Of a stretch of 64,000 nucleotides of DNA, positions 7,782-17,110 are shown one piece after another. The stretch is from positions 103,141 to 167,140 of the forward strand of contig CAWCPZ010000004.1 of assembly GCA_963797635.1 (NCBI GenBank), written 5' to 3'. Positions within the stretch are counted from its first letter, which is position 1. The number at the start of each line of letters is the position of its first letter. This DNA comes from JAOUEA01 sp963797635 (GTDB lineage: Bacteria > Actinomycetota > UBA4738 > HRBIN12). The translations under genes and the position numbers were made by a program. The notes beneath the pieces are model-generated. The model worked only from the letters and a program-made list of their open reading frames with translations, was not told the origin of the DNA and did no database searches.

Positions 7782-10715
7782 GTGACGAGTAGCATCGCCC
7801 ACGTGGTGGCCCCGTTCTCCCCCGATGCGTCGCAGTTCAGCGTGCTCCAGCACGACGCGGGCGCCCTCCTGGTCATCGGCGCCCCGGGGACGGGCAAGTC
7901 GGCCATCCTCCGGGAACGGTTCGCGGCCCTGATCGAAGGCGGTGCCGACCCCGAGCGGGTGGCGTTGGTCCTCGGGTCGTCGGCGTCACGAGCGGCGGCC
8001 CGCGCCTCCCTCCACGCCAGGCTGCCCGCCTCCCTGCCGGGACTCAACGTGGTCACCCTGCACGGTCTCGCCAACCGCGTGCTGAAGGACCGGTTGGAGG
8101 CCGCCGGCGACGAGCCGCCGCAGATCCTGTCGGCGGCCGAGCAGTTCGCCCGCGTGCAGGAGCTGCTCACCGATCAAGATCCGGAGGCCTGGCCCGCTTA
8201 CGGAACGCTGCTGGGCCTGCGCGGGTTCGCCGACGAGGTCCGCCAGTTCCTCCTTCGGGCGCAGGAAGGACTGCGGACGCCCGACGACATCGTGGCCGCC
8301 GCCGACCGGCGCGGCCTCACCGGCTGGCACGAGCTCGCCAGGTTCCTCGGGGAATACCAGACCGTGATGGACGACCTGGGGGTGGTCGACTTCGCCGGAC
8401 TGGTCCAACGCGCGGCCTCCGCGGCCGGCGAGGGCGCGCCGTTGTTCGACCATGTGCTCGTCGACGACTATCAGGACACCACCCTGGCCGGCGAAGCGGT
8501 GATCCGCGGGCTGCGCGCGCCCGACCTCGTCGTGGCGGCCGACCCCGAGGCCCACGTCTTCTCGTTCCAGGGGACCACCCGGGTCCCGCTCGACCGGTTC
8601 GCTTCCGAGGCGTTCGACGGCGCGGCCACGATCACGCTCGAGACGAACCATCGGACCGACGGCGAGCCGGTGCAACGTCGGGCGTGGGTCGCGCCGCATC
8701 CGTCCGAGGAACACGCCGCGATCGCCCGCGAGCTGCGCCGCCTGCACGTCGAGGAAGGCGTGGGCTGGGCGGACATGGCCGTGGTGGTGCGGCGCCAGGG
8801 TTCGGTGCTCGGTGGGCTGCTCCGGGCGCTCGGGGACGCGCGCATCCCGCGTGCGATCCCCGAACGAGGCCTCTCGCTCACCGCCGAGCCCGCCACGCGC
8901 CCCTACGTCCTCGCGTTGCGTTGGCTGGTGGCCGACCCCACCCAGCGTGAGGAACTGGTGGAACAGCTCGTCACGTCCGACGTGGTGGGGCTCTCCCCCG
9001 CCGTCGCGCGCGGACTGCTGCGAGCCGCCCGCGCCGACACCGGCTCGATCGCCAATGCGCTCGACGTGGACGAAGGACTCACCGCCGACGAGCTCGAGCG
9101 CGTCCAGGTGGCCCGCGAGACCCTGGCCAAGGCGGCGCTCTTCGCCGGCATGAGCGTGCAGGACGCGTTCCGCACCCTGTGGGACGGCCTCGCGTGCTCC
9201 CGGCACCTGGTGGAGCGCGCCGACGAGGACGCCGAGGCCCGTCGCGACCTCGACACCGTCGTCATGTTCGCGAACGTGGTGTCCGAGACCGACGCCGCGG
9301 GCGGCGACAAGAGCGTGCAGGCGTTCCTGGAATCCCTCGACGCGGGCGAGCACGGCCCCGGCTATTCGGCGTGGGAACGCTCGCGCGCCGACGCGGTGCA
9401 GGTGCTCACCGCCCACGGCACGGTGGGGCGCGAGTTCGACACGGTGGTGGTGACCGGTGTCACCGAGGGGAACTTCCCCAGCGTCTCGCGCCCCGAGCCG
9501 ATGTTCGATCTCGCCGTGCTCGATCACCCCATCTCGAACGCCGAGCGCAACCGCACCCGGCTCGAGGACGAACGCCGGTTGTTCGACATGGTGGTGGCCC
9601 GGGCGTCCCGTCGCGTGGTCCTCACCTGCGCCGATCCGCACCCCGCCTCCGATGCCGACGCCGTGTCCAGCAGGTCCAGGTTCGTGCCCGCCGATGCATG
9701 GGGACCGGCGCCCGCCGGACCGTTCGAAGAACCGGTGTCCACACGGGAAGCCGCGGCCAGCTGGCGGCACGAGCTCGCCGACCCCGGGCTCCCCGGCTGG
9801 CGACGCCTCGCCGCGCTCGACGGACTCGTGGCGCTGGACGTCGAGCCCCGACGGTGGTGGTTCCAGCGCGACTGGACCGACACCGGACGGCCGCTGCACG
9901 AGACGATCCGCGTCTCGTACTCGCGGTTGTCCAACCTGGAGGCGTGCGAGCTCATGCACGTGCTGGGCGACGAGCTCGGCCTCGGCAGGCCCGGTGGCTA
10001 CCACGCCTGGGTGGGCAAGACCGTGCACCGCATCATCGAAGAGGTGGAGCGCGGCGAGATCCCCAAGGAACCTCGCGCCATGATCGAGGTGCTGCACCAA
10101 CGCTGGCGGCCGCAGGAGTTCCCCTCGCGTGCCGTGTCGGAGGCGTTCCGCAAGCTGGCACGCGAGTCCATGCTGAAGAACTGGTTCGACACCTACGGCG
10201 ACAAGCCCTCGCTCGCGATCGAGCAGTACTTCGAGTTCGAGTTCGAAGGGGTCACCGTGCTGGGCTACATCGACCGGATCGGCCCGGCGGTGCAGGACGG
10301 CACGGTCATCACCGACTACAAGACCGGCAAGAGCGACAACGCCGGGCCGCCCCAGGAGAGCCTGCAACTCGGCATCTACTACCTCGCCGTCCAGGACTCC
10401 GACGTGCTCGCCGACTACCAACCGGTCCGCACCGTCGAGCTGGCGTTCCTGCGCGGGAACTGGCGTCGTTCCGACGCCGCCGACTTCCGCAAGCTCCCCA
10501 TCACCGAACGCGACGAGGAGACCTACGAAGCCGGCATGCGCGAGCGCCTCGCGTCCCTGATCGCGCGGAAGAAGGAGCTCAACGAGATCGAGGTGTTCCG
10601 GCCCAACCCGTACGCCAACTGCCGGTTCTGCGACTTCCAGACGCTGTGTCCGCTCTATGCCGAAGGTCAGCCCGTGTTCCCCGTCGAACAGGTCCGGGCG
10701 GGGGCGCCGGCATGA
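7782..10715 (+). CDS. adnA: AdnA-like UvrD helicase / RecB-type nuclease subunit
   Basis: A superfamily-1 helicase with a C-terminal nuclease, 977 residues. Walker A GAPGTGKS at about 33-40; Walker B region VLVDDYQDTT, where the usual Glu is Asp; motif III-like AADPEAHVFSFQGT; later VQVLTAHGTVGREFDTVVV. The C-terminal PD-(D/E)XK nuclease has ITDYKTGK, and an Fe-S cluster is indicated by Cys at about 722 plus CRFCDFQTLC near 947-956. It is the first of a pair with the next gene (ATGA overlap), matching mycobacterial AdnA-AdnB, the double-strand-break end-resection motor. The start is uncertain: GGAGGTG (7778-7784) overlaps the GTG at 7782, so initiation may really be at GTG 7803 or a rare ATC at 7794. 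Confidence 0.9.
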   Translation: MTSSIAHVVAPFSPDASQFSVLQHDAGALLVIGAPGTGKSAILRERFAALIEGGADPERVALVLGSSASRAAARASLHARLPASLPGLNVVTLHGLANRVLKDRLEAAGDEPPQILSAAEQFARVQELLTDQDPEAWPAYGTLLGLRGFADEVRQFLLRAQEGLRTPDDIVAAADRRGLTGWHELARFLGEYQTVMDDLGVVDFAGLVQRAASAAGEGAPLFDHVLVDDYQDTTLAGEAVIRGLRAPDLVVAADPEAHVFSFQGTTRVPLDRFASEAFDGAATITLETNHRTDGEPVQRRAWVAPHPSEEHAAIARELRRLHVEEGVGWADMAVVVRRQGSVLGGLLRALGDARIPRAIPERGLSLTAEPATRPYVLALRWLVADPTQREELVEQLVTSDVVGLSPAVARGLLRAARADTGSIANALDVDEGLTADELERVQVARETLAKAALFAGMSVQDAFRTLWDGLACSRHLVERADEDAEARRDLDTVVMFANVVSETDAAGGDKSVQAFLESLDAGEHGPGYSAWERSRADAVQVLTAHGTVGREFDTVVVTGVTEGNFPSVSRPEPMFDLAVLDHPISNAERNRTRLEDERRLFDMVVARASRRVVLTCADPHPASDADAVSSRSRFVPADAWGPAPAGPFEEPVSTREAAASWRHELADPGLPGWRRLAALDGLVALDVEPRRWWFQRDWTDTGRPLHETIRVSYSRLSNLEACELMHVLGDELGLGRPGGYHAWVGKTVHRIIEEVERGEIPKEPRAMIEVLHQRWRPQEFPSRAVSEAFRKLARESMLKNWFDTYGDKPSLAIEQYFEFEFEGVTVLGYIDRIGPAVQDGTVITDYKTGKSDNAGPPQESLQLGIYYLAVQDSDVLADYQPVRTVELAFLRGNWRRSDAADFRKLPITERDEETYEAGMRERLASLIARKKELNEIEVFRPNPYANCRFCDFQTLCPLYAEGQPVFPVEQVRAGAPA

Positions 10716-13700
10716 GCGTCACCCCGGTCACCGTGCCCGACGAGATCGTCGCCGCCATGGGTGGCGCACCGCCCACCGACGAACAGTGGGCCGCGATCAC
10801 CATGCCGCTCGAGCCGTACGTGCTGGTGGCCGGCGCGGGGTCGGGCAAGACCAGCGTCATGGCCGCGCGCGTGGTCTACCTCGCGCTCGCGGCCCTCGAT
10901 CGCATCCAGCCCGACGACAACCCCGGCGTGCTCCCGGGCAACGTGCTGTGCCTCACCTTCACGGTGAAGGCAACGGAGAACCTGCGGAACCGGGTGCGTC
11001 GCGCCCTCGCCGGCATCGACCTGCCCGAGGGCGAAGAGCCACAGATCGTGAACTACCACGCCATGGCCGCCCAGGTGCTGGATCGCTACGGCATCCTCGC
11101 CGGCATCGAACCGGGGCAGCGCGTGCTGAGCCAGGCCCAGCGGGTGGAGCTCGCCGGCCGCGTCCTCGACGAGATGACGTTCGATCACGTCAAGACCGAA
11201 TGGCAGCCCAGCGTGGTCGACAAGATCCTCAACCTGGACGCGCAGGCCCAGAACCACCTGGTCGAGCCCGACGCCATCGTGGAGTTCTGCACCTCACGCC
11301 TGGAGGCACTGAAGGGCAATCGGTCGGACCGCGCCTACTACTCGGCGCTGGAACGCATCGAACTCGCGAAGGCCTCGGCCGTGTTCCGGCGGCTCAAGCG
11401 CGACCTGGGGGTCATCGACTTCGGCGACCAGATCGAGCTCGCCATGCGGATCGCCACCACGCATCCCGAGGTGGGCCAGGAGTACCGCGACCGGTTCGGC
11501 GCCGTGCTGCTCGACGAATACCAGGACACGAACGTGGCGCAGGCCCGGCTGATGGAAGCGTTGTTCGGCGGCGGTCATCCCGTCACGGCCGTGGGTGACC
11601 CCGACCAGAACATCTACGCGTGGCGCGGCGCCGCCTTGTCGAACCTGCTGGACTTCCCCACGGTGTTCTCGTGCAGCGACGGGTCGCCGGCGGCCCGGCT
11701 TCCGCTGTTCACCAACTTCCGCAGCGGCGCCCGCATCCTCAGCGCGGCCGACACCGTCATCGGACCGCTGCCGGCGAACCAACGCCCCGACCCCGAGAAG
11801 CGGCTCGTGCCGTTCCCGCCGAACGGCGAGGGCGAGGTCACCGTGGCCTCGCACCGCGACGAGCTCACCGAGGCGCAGTGGGTGGCCGATCGCATCGTGG
11901 CGCTGCACGACGACGGCGCCCGGTGGTCGGATGTCGCCGTGCTGTGCCGCACCTCGCGGCTGTTCTTCCTGCTGCAGCAGGCCTTCGCCGAACGGGACAT
12001 CCCGGTCGAGGTCGTGGGCCTGGCCGGGCTGCTGCGCCTGCCCGAAGTGGTGGAGGTGCTGGCGTACGCCCGCGCCGCCAACGACGCGATGGCCAGCGTG
12101 GCCCTGGCGCGCATCCTCATGGGTCCCCGCTATCGGGTGGGGTTCAAGGACCTCGCGCTGGTCGCCCGGTGGGCCAAGGGCAAGAACTACCAGTGGCGAG
12201 AGGAAGGTGGCGACGACGAGGACACGCCGTTCCTGTTCGCCGAGGCCTTGGAGCATCTCGACGAGGTCGAGGGCTTGTCCGAGGACGGCATCGCCAGGCT
12301 GGAGGAGTTCCGCGACGAACTCGCCGACCTCCGGACGCAGGCGAGGCGGCCGGTGGCGGAGTTCCTGAGCGAGGTGATCCGGCGCATCGGCATCATCGAC
12401 GAGCTCGACGCCGACGTCGACCGCGTGGTGGCGGCCCAGCGCGGACGCAACCTCGCGGCGTTCCTGGAGCAGGTGCACGGCTTCGAGCCCGTCGAGGGCG
12501 AACTCACGCTGCGCGCGTTCCTCGACTACGTCGATGCGGTCGAGGCGCTGGACAAGGAGGAGTGGGAACCCGTCCAGCCCACCGACGAGGACGCCGTCAA
12601 GGTCATGACGATCCACCAGGCCAAAGGCCTGGAGTTCGACCACGTGTTCGTGCCGGGGGTGGCCACGGGACTGCTGCCGTCCCGGCGCATCCAGCAGAAC
12701 CCCGCCGAGCGCGGCTACTCGCTCGACTTCGAGCTGCGCGGTGACGCCTCGATCCTGCCCCGGTTCGACGGCGTGCTCTCCCACTTCAAGCGGGACCTCC
12801 AGCAGCAGGAGATCATCGAGGAACGGCGCACGATGTACGTCGCGCTCACCCGGGCGCGCCGCTCGCTCTGGGTCAGCGCCAGCACCTGGTACGGCGAGAA
12901 CGTCAACGCGAAGGGACCCAGCGAGTTCTTCGCCGAGCTCGCGGCATGGGGGACGGACAGCGGCGAGGCCACGGTGACGGTGGCCGCGGGCGACCCCGCC
13001 GACGACGAGCAGAACCCCATGCTGGGCCAACGGCTGAATCTGGTTCGCGACTGGCCCGGTCCGGCGCGGCCCGACGACACCGACGCACTGTTCACGTCGG
13101 GGTGGCGTGCTGCCGCCGTCGAGGCGGTCACCGACGGTGCGGTGCAGGCCGCCCTGGTGGACTCGCTCGAGGGCGAGGACCGCGGGACGTTCGAGCGCGC
13201 CGCCGCCGAGCGTCGCCAGCTGGCCTCCCACCTGCGCGATCGCGAGGCCGTCGAAGGTGGCCCGGGCGTCGAGCGCGTACCCCAGACGGTGGGCGCCAGC
13301 GCCGTCATCACCTACGCGCAATGCCCCAAGCGCTTCTACTGGTCGAGCGTTCGTCCGCTTCCGCGGTTCAGTGGTCCCGCGGCGCGCATCGGCACCGAGA
13401 TCCACGCCTGGATCGAACGGCGCGCACGTGGCCAGGGTCAGCTGCTGGAGATGGACGACCGGCCCGACCTCACCGACGAGGAGCTGGCGGGCGACCCGGG
13501 ACGCGTGGAGCGGCTCCGCGACGCCTTCATGACCAGCCGGTTCGCCGACGTCTCGCCGCTGTTCGCCGAGCGCGCGTTCCTGCTTCGGCTGGGCGACTCG
13601 TCCGTCGGCGGACGCATCGACGCGATCTTCGGCACCGTCGACGGGCCGTGGGAGGTGGTCGACTGGAAGACGGGTCGCAAACCCTCGGCGGCCGATCCCA

Positions 13701-13975
13701 CCGCCGGCCTGCAGCTCGACATCTACGGCCTGGCCGCCGTGGAGATCTGGGGCAAGGCGTCGGCCGACGTCACCCTCACGTACTTCTACCTCGCCAGCGG
13801 TGAAGAGGTCACCCGCCCCATGGACGACCCCGACGTGGTGCGGCAGCGGGTGCTGGCCTCGCTCGATGCCATCGCGGCGGGCGAGTTCGATCCCACCCCC
13901 GGCTCGTGGTGCCGGCACTGTGATTTCCGGAGCTTCTGCGACGCGGGGAAGGCGTGGCTCGCGGCTCAGCCGTGA
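10712..13975 (+). CDS. adnB: AdnB-like UvrD helicase / RecB-type nuclease subunit
   Basis: 1087 residues. Walker A GAGSGKT at about 41-47, motif Ia FTVKATENLRNR, Walker B LLDEYQDT with canonical DE, motif III GDPDQNIYAWRGA, motif V/VI region MTIHQAKGLEFDHVFVPG and YVALTRAR. The C-terminal nuclease shows GGRIDAIF...VVDWKTGRKP, and four Cys for an Fe-S cluster (AQCPKRFYW at about 871, then CRHCDFRSFC near the end). It should form a heterodimer with the preceding subunit and be the stronger motor, since its ATPase motifs are canonical. The ATG overlaps the stop of adnA (ATGA). The stop lies one base from the stop of the convergent gene at 13977. Confidence 0.94.
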   Translation: MSVTPVTVPDEIVAAMGGAPPTDEQWAAITMPLEPYVLVAGAGSGKTSVMAARVVYLALAALDRIQPDDNPGVLPGNVLCLTFTVKATENLRNRVRRALAGIDLPEGEEPQIVNYHAMAAQVLDRYGILAGIEPGQRVLSQAQRVELAGRVLDEMTFDHVKTEWQPSVVDKILNLDAQAQNHLVEPDAIVEFCTSRLEALKGNRSDRAYYSALERIELAKASAVFRRLKRDLGVIDFGDQIELAMRIATTHPEVGQEYRDRFGAVLLDEYQDTNVAQARLMEALFGGGHPVTAVGDPDQNIYAWRGAALSNLLDFPTVFSCSDGSPAARLPLFTNFRSGARILSAADTVIGPLPANQRPDPEKRLVPFPPNGEGEVTVASHRDELTEAQWVADRIVALHDDGARWSDVAVLCRTSRLFFLLQQAFAERDIPVEVVGLAGLLRLPEVVEVLAYARAANDAMASVALARILMGPRYRVGFKDLALVARWAKGKNYQWREEGGDDEDTPFLFAEALEHLDEVEGLSEDGIARLEEFRDELADLRTQARRPVAEFLSEVIRRIGIIDELDADVDRVVAAQRGRNLAAFLEQVHGFEPVEGELTLRAFLDYVDAVEALDKEEWEPVQPTDEDAVKVMTIHQAKGLEFDHVFVPGVATGLLPSRRIQQNPAERGYSLDFELRGDASILPRFDGVLSHFKRDLQQQEIIEERRTMYVALTRARRSLWVSASTWYGENVNAKGPSEFFAELAAWGTDSGEATVTVAAGDPADDEQNPMLGQRLNLVRDWPGPARPDDTDALFTSGWRAAAVEAVTDGAVQAALVDSLEGEDRGTFERAAAERRQLASHLRDREAVEGGPGVERVPQTVGASAVITYAQCPKRFYWSSVRPLPRFSGPAARIGTEIHAWIERRARGQGQLLEMDDRPDLTDEELAGDPGRVERLRDAFMTSRFADVSPLFAERAFLLRLGDSSVGGRIDAIFGTVDGPWEVVDWKTGRKPSAADPTAGLQLDIYGLAAVEIWGKASADVTLTYFYLASGEEVTRPMDDPDVVRQRVLASLDAIAAGEFDPTPGSWCRHCDFRSFCDAGKAWLAAQP

Positions 13976-13976
13976 G

Positions 13977-14375
13977 CTAGGTCCCCGACTCCAGGCGTTC
14001 GATCGACTCGTCGAACCGGCGGTAGCCGGCTGCGGGGTCGAAGCCCCCTTCGGTGACGCCCGGCACCAGCCGGGCCACCAACCCGAGTTCCGCGGGTACC
14101 CGCACGTAGGCCACGGCCCGGAACCACTCGAGATCCCCCGGCTGCACCTGGACCTCGCCGTGGGTTCCCAGCCGGCGATAGGACGCGTCGTCGGTGACCA
14201 CGGGAGTCCGCCGGAACGCTCGCTCCACACCTCCGCGCATCTCCGGGTCGTCGGCCTCGACGAGGACCGAACCATCGACCCACCTCGCGGTGGCCACGAC
14301 GGGACCGGGCTCGGCCTTGGCGTCGGGCTGGTCCGCGGATGGTGGCGGCGTGGGCGGGGTGAACTCGACCTTCAT
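13977..14375 (-). CDS. Conserved hypothetical protein, 132 aa
   Basis: Not recognised. The N-terminal 27 residues are Pro/Glu-rich and probably disordered. Residues about 28-95 look like a small beta-rich fold (VATARWVDGSVLVEADD, then HGEVQVQPGDLEWFRAVAYV), followed by a helical end with GFDPAAGYRRFDESIERL. No membrane segment or signal peptide. It starts 11 bases after the stop of the cyclic-nucleotide-binding-fold gene on the same strand, so the two are probably co-transcribed and may be functionally linked. Codon use and frame bias are like neighbouring genes. Confidence 0.7.
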   Translation of the reverse strand: MKVEFTPPTPPPSADQPDAKAEPGPVVATARWVDGSVLVEADDPEMRGGVERAFRRTPVVTDDASYRRLGTHGEVQVQPGDLEWFRAVAYVRVPAELGLVARLVPGVTEGGFDPAAGYRRFDESIERLESGT

Positions 14376-14386
14376 GAGGCAGCAGG

Positions 14387-14809
14387 CTACCGGGCGAGTG
14401 AACGGTCGACCCGGCGGATCATGCGGGCCAGACCCTCCAGCAACGAGACCGCGACGTCGGGGTCGTCCGCGAGCATCTTCAGGAAGGGTTTGCGGTCGAT
14501 CATGAGCAGGGTCATCGGCGTTTCGGTGAGGACGGTGGCGGTGCGATCCCCGCCGTCGATCAGCGAGATCTCGCCGAAATGATCGCCCGGAAGGATGCGA
14601 TGGACGGTCCGTCCCTTCACGGTGACCTTCGCCTGCCCGGTGATCGCCACGAAGAAGCTCTCGCCCGGCTGCCCCTCCTTCACCACCGAGGCGCCTTCCA
14701 TGAAGTCCGCCATCTCCGCGAGCGAGCCCAGCTTCTTCAGGTGTCGTTTCGAGAGCCCCTCGAACAGGGGCACCCCGGCCAGCACGTTGTCGAGCTTGGG
14801 CTTCGCCAT
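14387..14809 (-). CDS. Stand-alone cyclic-nucleotide-binding-fold protein without HTH
   Basis: 140 residues made up almost entirely of a cNMP-binding beta-roll: PLFEGLSKRHLKKLGSLAE, VVKEGQPGESFFVAITGQAKV and the phosphate-binding cassette PGDHFGEISLIDGGDRTATV (about 75-94), then C-helix segments. The cassette keeps Gly-Glu but has Asp-Arg-Thr-Ala in the Arg-Thr/Ser region, so nucleotide binding is plausible. There is no DNA-binding domain, unlike Crp/Fnr. Strong Shine-Dalgarno GAGGAGG upstream of ATG 14809 and a -10 TAGGCT on the minus strand at 14856-14861. It is divergent from a full Crp/Fnr-type gene. Confidence 0.88.
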   Translation of the reverse strand: MAKPKLDNVLAGVPLFEGLSKRHLKKLGSLAEMADFMEGASVVKEGQPGESFFVAITGQAKVTVKGRTVHRILPGDHFGEISLIDGGDRTATVLTETPMTLLMIDRKPFLKMLADDPDVAVSLLEGLARMIRRVDRSLAR

Positions 14810-14865
14810 GATGCCTCCTCGGTGCGTTCGTTCTTCGGTCGGGCCTGAGGTCCACAGCCTAGCCC

Positions 14866-14897
14866 GTGTGGCAGCTGGGGAGGACGCTGCGTCACAC
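14866..14897. promoter_or_regulatory. Inverted repeat between two divergent Crp-fold genes
   Basis: GTGTGGCAGC (14866-14875) is followed after 10 bases by GCTGC-GT-CACAC (14886-14897), an inverted repeat interrupted by two extra bases. Its outer GTGTG/CACAC arms resemble Crp-type half sites. It sits in the 165-base intergenic space, next to the minus-strand -10, so it may be an operator for the Crp/Fnr protein encoded alongside. Binding is inferred only from position and symmetry. Confidence 0.4.
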
Positions 14898-14974
14898 CGG
14901 CGAGACGGCGCATGTCGGCGCCGGCGGATATGGTTCGCGCTCCACCGGACCTCCCCCGGAAGGGAGACGGTGTC

Positions 14975-15559
14975 GTGGCACCCACCGCGGCTCGCCGCAT
15001 CGGCACCATCGAGGACGACCTGCCCGTTCCGGCGGGCCGGGTCATCCTGCGGCAGGGCGAGCCCTGTTCGGGGGTGTCCGTCGTGACGCACGGCGCCCTG
15101 CTGGAATCGGCGGTCGACGACGACGGTCGGGTGCTGGGACTCGACGTCCTGGGACCGGGCGACCCCGTCGGCGGGCCGCACGGTTCGCCCGCCCCCGCCG
15201 ACGTGCGAGCGCTCAGCGCCGTCCGGCTCCGACCGGTGGCACCCGACCGTGCCGGGTGGCTCGTGGACGGTCGTCGCCAACGACTCGCCGATCTCGCCCA
15301 CCAGCTGGCGTGGCTCGACGTCACCGATCGCGTGTCCCTCCGCCTCGAAGACCTCGCGCGGCGATTCGGACGCCCGGCTCCGGGCGGCACGTTGGTGCGC
15401 CTCGCGCTCACCCAGGAGGACCTGGCAGCGCTGTGCGGTACATCGCGTGAATCGGCGAACCGAGCGTTGCGGGCCCTCCGTGACGACGGCCGCGTCCTGG
15501 TCGTGGGGCGAGGGCGCTTCCTGATCCCCACGCTGCTTGCCGTGCCGGGAGCCCGATGA
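14975..15559 (+). CDS. Crp/Fnr-family transcriptional regulator
   Basis: 194 residues from GTG 14975, chosen because AAGGGAG (14960-14966) lies 8 bases upstream; an in-frame ATG at 14912 lacks such a site. The N-terminal half is a shortened cNMP-like beta-roll (VILRQGEPCSGVSVVTHGAL, LGLDVLGPGDPVGG). The C-terminal half is a winged helix with the Crp-type recognition region ALTQEDLAALCGTSRESANRA (about 148-168). The ligand is not predictable: the phosphate-binding cassette is not conserved and no Fe-S cysteines are seen. Divergent from the HTH-less Crp-fold protein. Confidence 0.88.
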   Translation: MAPTAARRIGTIEDDLPVPAGRVILRQGEPCSGVSVVTHGALLESAVDDDGRVLGLDVLGPGDPVGGPHGSPAPADVRALSAVRLRPVAPDRAGWLVDGRRQRLADLAHQLAWLDVTDRVSLRLEDLARRFGRPAPGGTLVRLALTQEDLAALCGTSRESANRALRALRDDGRVLVVGRGRFLIPTLLAVPGAR

Positions 15560-15570
15560 GGCCCACCGGC

Positions 15571-16461
15571 TCAGGCGCCCGGCTCGGCGGTCGAACCCTC
15601 CTGCAGGATCACCAAGCTGCACGTGGGGCAGTAGCGACCGCGGCCCTTGACCGGCCTGCCGCATCGTTCGCACGAACGCGGCTCGGCCGCCGACCACACG
15701 GGGTCCTTGCCCCGGCCCCGCTTCTGCACGCGGCCTTCGGCCTCCAGCTTCAGCAGATGGGCGAGCACGGAGCGAGCCGCCAGCTCGTGCACCTCGGCCG
15801 GGTAGTCGGCGTAGATCGTGGCCACCATCGCCTTGACGGTGGCGCCGTCGCCTGCCACCGCCGCCACCACCTGCGCCTCCCGCTCCGCCCGGTGGTCCAC
15901 GTACTCCTGCAGCGTGCGCCCGGCGTCCAGCACGACGGGGCCGTGCCCCGGGTAGATCGTTCGCGGCTTCAGGTCCTGCATCACGGCCAGGGACCGCAGG
16001 TACTGCGCCAGATCACCGTCCGGTGGATCGATGAAGCTCGTTCCCCGGCCCAGCACCGCGTCGCCCGTGAACAACGCGCGGTCGCGGGGCACGTGGAAGG
16101 CCACGTGGTCGCTCGTGTGCCCGGGGGTGTGGATCGCCACGATGTCCATCTCCGGCACCGGCAGCCGCTGGCCGTCCCGCACGTGCTCGGCGCCGGCGAG
16201 GCGGAAGGCGAACAGCGGCGCACCCACCATCGCAGCGAACGCCACCGCACCAGGAGCGTGGTCGGGGTGATCGTGCGTCACCGCCACCGCCGCCACCGGG
16301 CCCGTTGCGGTCGCGGTGTTCGCGACCTCCTCGAGGTGCGCCGGGTCATCGGGACCGGGGTCGATCACCACGACGGGGCCCTCGCCCGCGATCCACGTGT
16401 TCGTCCCCTCCAGCGTGAACACGCTGGGGTTGGGAGCCAGCACCCTCGTGACCCGCAGCAT
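15571..16461 (-). CDS. MBL-fold metallohydrolase (LACTB2/glyoxalase II-like) with zinc ribbon
   Basis: 296 residues. The metallo-beta-lactamase motif THDHPDH (about 62-68) and further metal ligands (HTPGHTSDH, FTGDAVLG, YPGHGPVV) are complete, so it is probably an active di-zinc hydrolase. A LACTB2-like winged-helix tail (KAMVATIYADYPAEVHELA) follows, and then an extra C-terminal four-Cys zinc ribbon (CERCG and YCPTC). LACTB2-type proteins hydrolyse thioesters or cleave RNA. It lies 4 bases downstream of a Nudix gene on the same strand, a pairing that suggests a shared substrate such as a CoA derivative or nucleotide. Confidence 0.9.
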   Translation of the reverse strand: MLRVTRVLAPNPSVFTLEGTNTWIAGEGPVVVIDPGPDDPAHLEEVANTATATGPVAAVAVTHDHPDHAPGAVAFAAMVGAPLFAFRLAGAEHVRDGQRLPVPEMDIVAIHTPGHTSDHVAFHVPRDRALFTGDAVLGRGTSFIDPPDGDLAQYLRSLAVMQDLKPRTIYPGHGPVVLDAGRTLQEYVDHRAEREAQVVAAVAGDGATVKAMVATIYADYPAEVHELAARSVLAHLLKLEAEGRVQKRGRGKDPVWSAAEPRSCERCGRPVKGRGRYCPTCSLVILQEGSTAEPGA

Positions 16462-16465
16462 CGGC

Positions 16466-17110
16466 TCAGTCCTGCCAGAACACCGAGCGCGGCAGGCGTT
16501 CCACCTGGGCGTCGTCGGGCTCACGGGTGTCGAAGGTCAGGTCCAGCAACGCCTCGGCGGTCTCACAGGCCGCCAGCTGCGTCACCGTGTACCAGGTGGG
16601 CCAGTAGAGCTTGCGTTCGCCTCGCTCCCACTCGGCCATCAACCGGCGAGGTTCGACCCACCAGGCGCGGACCGCCTCGTCACCGTCGGGGGTGGGGTCG
16701 AGCTCGCCCGGCGCGTGCAGGGCGAAGTACCGCGCGTCGAACCGGACCGGGACATCCTCCGGCGCGATCCAGTGGCAGAGCGCCCGCAGCTGTGAGGCCT
16801 CGGGTGGGAACGCTTCGACCGGATCCATCGCGCCGGGCGAGCCCGCGGGGACCAGGCCGTTCGCGGTCAGCGCGAGCCCCGCTTCCTCCACGAGTTCGCG
16901 CACGGCTGCGGCGCGCGGAGCCTCGTCCGCCGAACCGAACCAGCGCCCGGCGAGCACCGCGTCGTCCTCGTCCACCGCCCCACCCGGGAAGACCACGTAC
17001 GAGGGGAGGAACCGGCTCGCGGCACTGCGTTCGAGCACCAACACCTCCGGCCGGTCGCCGGCATCCCTGACGGCGACGACGGACGCGGCCTGCCTGATCC
17101 GATCGGTCAC
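16466..17110 (-). CDS. Nudix hydrolase (NUDT19/CoA-pyrophosphatase-like)
   Basis: 214 residues from GTG 17110 (GGGAG 9 bases upstream). The Nudix box is split by an insertion: FPGGAVDEDD is followed about 16 residues later by the RELVEEAGL catalytic helix. This arrangement is typical of NUDT7/NUDT19-like enzymes that cleave CoA or nucleoside diphosphate derivatives. Metal-binding Glu residues are present, so it should be active. Co-transcribed with the MBL hydrolase 4 bases downstream. The substrate is inferred only from family resemblance. Confidence 0.87.
   Translation of the reverse strand: MTDRIRQAASVVAVRDAGDRPEVLVLERSAASRFLPSYVVFPGGAVDEDDAVLAGRWFGSADEAPRAAAVRELVEEAGLALTANGLVPAGSPGAMDPVEAFPPEASQLRALCHWIAPEDVPVRFDARYFALHAPGELDPTPDGDEAVRAWWVEPRRLMAEWERGERKLYWPTWYTVTQLAACETAEALLDLTFDTREPDDAQVERLPRSVFWQD

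Noticed and set aside
11294..14275. Very long open frame on the minus strand opposite adnB (also 7986-10421 opposite adnA)
   Set aside because: Composition is the His/Val/Arg/Gly-rich pattern of antisense frames in high-GC genes; no domain is recognisable, while the plus strand encodes clear helicase-nucleases.
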